Below, in pieces: positions 62,035-64,000 of a stretch of DNA of 64,000 nucleotides. The DNA is from Verrucomicrobiota bacterium (GTDB taxonomy: Bacteria; Verrucomicrobiota; Kiritimatiellia; UBA8416; JABMPJ01): assembly GCA_018648805.1 (NCBI GenBank), contig JABGQM010000015.1, positions 1 to 64,000 on the forward strand. The letters are read 5' to 3'. Position numbers and translations under genes: made by a program. Under the pieces are notes generated by a model. The model saw nothing but the letters and a program-made list of their open reading frames with translations, made no database searches and was not told the DNA's origin. Within the stretch, counting starts at the first letter, position 1. Every line of letters begins with the position of its first letter.

Positions 62035-62118
62035 CACCCTCGTCTTTGCCGTAATCTTTACCCTTGTCTTCTCAGACGCAGGGGAAGACAACGGTAAAGA
62101 TTAGGGTAAAGATGAAGG
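62035..62118. repeat. Palindromic element, GGTAAAGATTAGGG word family, copy 2
   Basis: Left arm CACCCTCGTCTTTGCCGTAA then TCTTTACCCTTGTCTTC; right arm GAAGACAACGGTAAAGATTA then GGGTAAAGATGAAGG. It lies between the modular protein and the convergent ATPase gene. Confidence 0.8.
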
Positions 62119-62190
62119 AGGGGCGCACTGCAACTCGCTGGTTCAGGGCGAATACGCGGAGGCGGTGGAGGCGTTTGGGCGTACGCTTGG

Positions 62191-63504
62191 CTATGCCTCC
62201 AACAGCCACTCCATAACATTGATAACATCAATGCCTGCGACGGCCCTCGGGCGCTGGGTCAGAACCAGTCGTCGTGTCTGTGCGAATGCAGGTTCCGTCA
62301 GGTTCGCGAGAGACCTGATCTCACGTGCCAGGGTGATCTCGTCATCCATCTGACACGTGACTTGAATCGCAAGCTCTGGCTCTTCGAAGGTTCTGTAGGC
62401 GATGAAGTCGACTTCATAGTCGGTCCTGGGATGCCTGTGGTAGCGCACCTGGTAGCCACGTCGCTTTAGTTCCCAGTAAACAACCGCCTCCAATGCTCTC
62501 TGAGGCTGGAACTGCGTAGGAAAGGCAACTGCATTGGCTAGAGCCCAGTCTGCGCAATAGACCTTCCGCGGGTTCTGGTTCATCTTTGCCTGCGAAGCCG
62601 CATAGATGGGAAGGAAGTCGAAGAGATAGTTCTCCTCGGCCAGATGCGCCAGGGCATAGAGCTGTCTTTTATCGGTCGCCACCTGCATGCCCGCCAAGGC
62701 ATCCAGCATCCTCTTGTGCGTGTAGGGTCCCGTATTGTTCTGTAGAAGCCGGAAGATATAGTGCTTCAGAAGAACGGGATCCACCCCCTTGCTTTTCTCG
62801 AGGAAGTCGCTGGCCACAATCGTTGAACAATAGGTCTTGAGCAGCAGTTCCCGCTCCCGGTTGGTCGTGGTGTTATGTAGCCCCGGGAAGGCTCCCCACC
62901 GCAAGTAGAGCTCAAACAACTGCTCAACAATGGCCCTGCCTTTGGGTGACCATTTTGCAGAATGGGTATCGGCCCCGTGCCACCGGCAGAACTCCGTGAA
63001 TGACAAGGGATAGATATGCTCGGCAACCGACTTGCCTCGAAGCTGTCTATCGACTTTCTCCGGCTCGAGATCGGCACTGGACCCGGTAACCAATATGCGA
63101 CTGTTCCGTTTTCGCAGCAACCGCAGTACATAACCTTCCCAGCCTTCGATCTTATGAATCTCATCGAACACATAGAGAATCGGTTTCGCATGTATGTCCG
63201 GGGCAATCTGTAGCAGAGCTTCATCGATCTGCGAGAGATGATGGACCGCGAACGTCATGAGGCTTTCATCGTCAAAGTGCAGGTAGCAGACCTGATCAAG
63301 ACTGCTCAACCTGCCGGACTGCAATTCCTGATCGATCACCTGATAGGTGGCATAGGTCTTCCCCGCTTTGCGCACTCCGACGAGTGTTGTGACCATGTCT
63401 TCGTAGAAGTTGGCGTCAAGAATGCGTTCACGGTAAGAGGGAATGCCATCCTCCCTGAACTCCTGGAGCCTCGACCGTAGTAGCGTATGAAAGCTCTCAC
63501 TCAT
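62191..63504 (-). CDS. AAA ATPase with DUF4143 (archaeal-type ATPase family)
   Basis: 437 residues from MSESFHTLLRSRLQEF. Walker A reads GVRKAGKTYATYQ; Walker B and sensor are ILYVFDEIHKIEGW and ILVTGSSADL. The DUF4143 C-terminal part has PLSFTEFCRWHG, YLRWGAFPGLHN and, near the end, DYEVDFIA, a nuclease-like strand. Family members occur widely in bacteria and archaea with no settled function. GAGGAG precedes this ATG; the frame is open 78 codons upstream without support. Confidence 0.88.
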   Translation of the reverse strand: MSESFHTLLRSRLQEFREDGIPSYRERILDANFYEDMVTTLVGVRKAGKTYATYQVIDQELQSGRLSSLDQVCYLHFDDESLMTFAVHHLSQIDEALLQIAPDIHAKPILYVFDEIHKIEGWEGYVLRLLRKRNSRILVTGSSADLEPEKVDRQLRGKSVAEHIYPLSFTEFCRWHGADTHSAKWSPKGRAIVEQLFELYLRWGAFPGLHNTTTNRERELLLKTYCSTIVASDFLEKSKGVDPVLLKHYIFRLLQNNTGPYTHKRMLDALAGMQVATDKRQLYALAHLAEENYLFDFLPIYAASQAKMNQNPRKVYCADWALANAVAFPTQFQPQRALEAVVYWELKRRGYQVRYHRHPRTDYEVDFIAYRTFEEPELAIQVTCQMDDEITLAREIRSLANLTEPAFAQTRRLVLTQRPRAVAGIDVINVMEWLLEA

Positions 63505-63709
63505 AAGAATCACTCCTCTGGATGCTTCTATTAGATCACACATGAGGTGGAATTCAAGATCTATTATCCGCAAATAGGAGCGCGACAAGTACCTATTGTA
63601 GCAGTGGCGACCCAACCTGGCCCGCGGTGAAAAGCCTGTGCCTCCTCCCCAGCGGACAGCCCGGACGTCACGTCCGGCATCCGCTGAGACTGACCTCCGC
63701 CGCTCCCCG

Positions 63710-63758
63710 TGCGCAAACAGGACAAAACCTGTGCGCAAATGGTGGTAGGCTGTTTGCC
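63710..63758 (+). promoter_or_regulatory. TGCGCA-22-TGCGCA element, copy 4 (last gene)
   Basis: TGCGCA at 63710 and 63732, with AACAGGACAAAACCTG between, then ATGGTGGTAGGCTGTTTGCC. It ends about 72 bases before the start at 63831. A compact hairpin, CCGGACG with CGTCCGG, lies upstream at 63661-63677. These are the contents of the 326-bp gap after the ATPase gene. Confidence 0.7.
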
Positions 63759-63830
63759 CCGGAAAGGCTTAGGCTGTGTGGAGTATGGGGTGCGTTACGG
63801 TGGTCGTCACGCACAGGAAAGAGAAGCACA

Positions 63831-64000
63831 ATGACCGCATTCTTCACAGACGCATTCACTAACCTGCCGCCGGAGGAGCTGGAGGCGTATCATCGCACGG
63901 TCTTTATGCAGATGGAGTCGCCGCAGGCGGCCGAGCTGCGTCGGCAATACTACGCCGGCCTGTTGCGGCACATGGGGACGAATGTGCGTATCGGCTGCGG
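63831..64000 (+). CDS. Probable hexapeptide-repeat acyltransferase, N-terminal part
   Basis: The window ends after 56 codons, so only MTAFFTDAFTNLPPEELEAY and onward is visible. The last residues, LRHMGTNVRIGCG, look like the first left-handed beta-helix turn of a hexapeptide acyltransferase (G-x-N-V-x-I-G pattern), preceded by a helical region. Such enzymes acetylate sugars or other small molecules. AGGAAAGAG precedes the start. A TGCGCA element lies upstream. Confidence 0.45.
   Translation, partial: MTAFFTDAFTNLPPEELEAYHRTVFMQMESPQAAELRRQYYAGLLRHMGTNVRIGC

Noticed and set aside
62191-63738. Longer start of the AAA/DUF4143 ATPase
   Set aside because: The 78 extra residues are not family-like, and GAGGAG precedes the internal ATG at 63504.

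Overview
The window is GC-rich, densely coded bacterial chromosome from a Gram-negative, probably anaerobic or fermentative organism. Supporting signs are outer-membrane proteins (FadL-like, YdiY-like), lipoproteins, TatA, a complete [FeFe]-hydrogenase maturation set (HydG, HydE, HydF), an intracellular sulfatase beside sugar-catabolism genes, very large secreted glycine-rich proteins and a 29-residue COX24/AURKAIP1-type protein. This combination fits the PVC superphylum (Kiritimatiellota, Lentisphaerota or Verrucomicrobiota). That placement is inference from gene content, because no rRNA is present.

Layout. 1-8.7 kb: the end of an ExeA-like ATPase, a set of small secreted and membrane proteins, then minus-strand envelope genes (DUF502, CDF metal exporter, MsrA, an unknown anchored protein, YdiY, MscS, FadL-like). 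8.8-15.9 kb: a sensor kinase, then housekeeping genes (nnr-acpS-pdxJ, an RNA methyltransferase, a YfgM-like protein, tatA, smpB, rpoZ). 15.9-20 kb: the chaperone cluster dnaK-groES-groEL, ending at a strong terminator and preceded by a sigma-54-type promoter motif. 20.3-24 kb: a GspL/GspM-like pair and a YgiQ-type radical SAM protein. 24.2-29.9 kb: a receiver-kinase hybrid, hydG, hydE, hydF and a stand-alone receiver, with candidate redox or CRP-type operators in front and a terminator behind. 30-38 kb: PTS IIA-like protein, bifunctional-nuclease-domain protein, thiE, tsaE, thiL, a glycosyltransferase with a TPR lipoprotein, the 29-residue gene, hisG, purN and tRNA-Val. 38.3-48.2 kb: a catabolic island (sulfatase, alpha/beta hydrolase, decayed esterase fragment, MarC, YjbQ, amidohydrolase, fucose-isomerase-like protein, Gfo/Idh oxidoreductase, uroporphyrinogen-decarboxylase-like protein). 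48.5-50.1 kb: a HipBA-type module. 50.4-62 kb: a secreted SGNH hydrolase, a giant modular surface protein broken by one frameshift, and a second modular secreted protein. The window ends with an AAA/DUF4143 ATPase and the start of a probable acyltransferase.

Two kinds of non-coding structure stand out. First, a regulatory-looking element made of two TGCGCA cores exactly 22 bp apart, followed by a conserved GGGTAGTCT...GCTTGCC stretch, sits 90-125 bp upstream of five plus-strand genes. Four copies have both cores and one has a single core. Second, many intergenic gaps carry palindromic elements whose arms are built from degenerate 7-12-nt words. The word differs between families but the design is shared, and two copies sit inside the loops of other, perfect inverted repeats.
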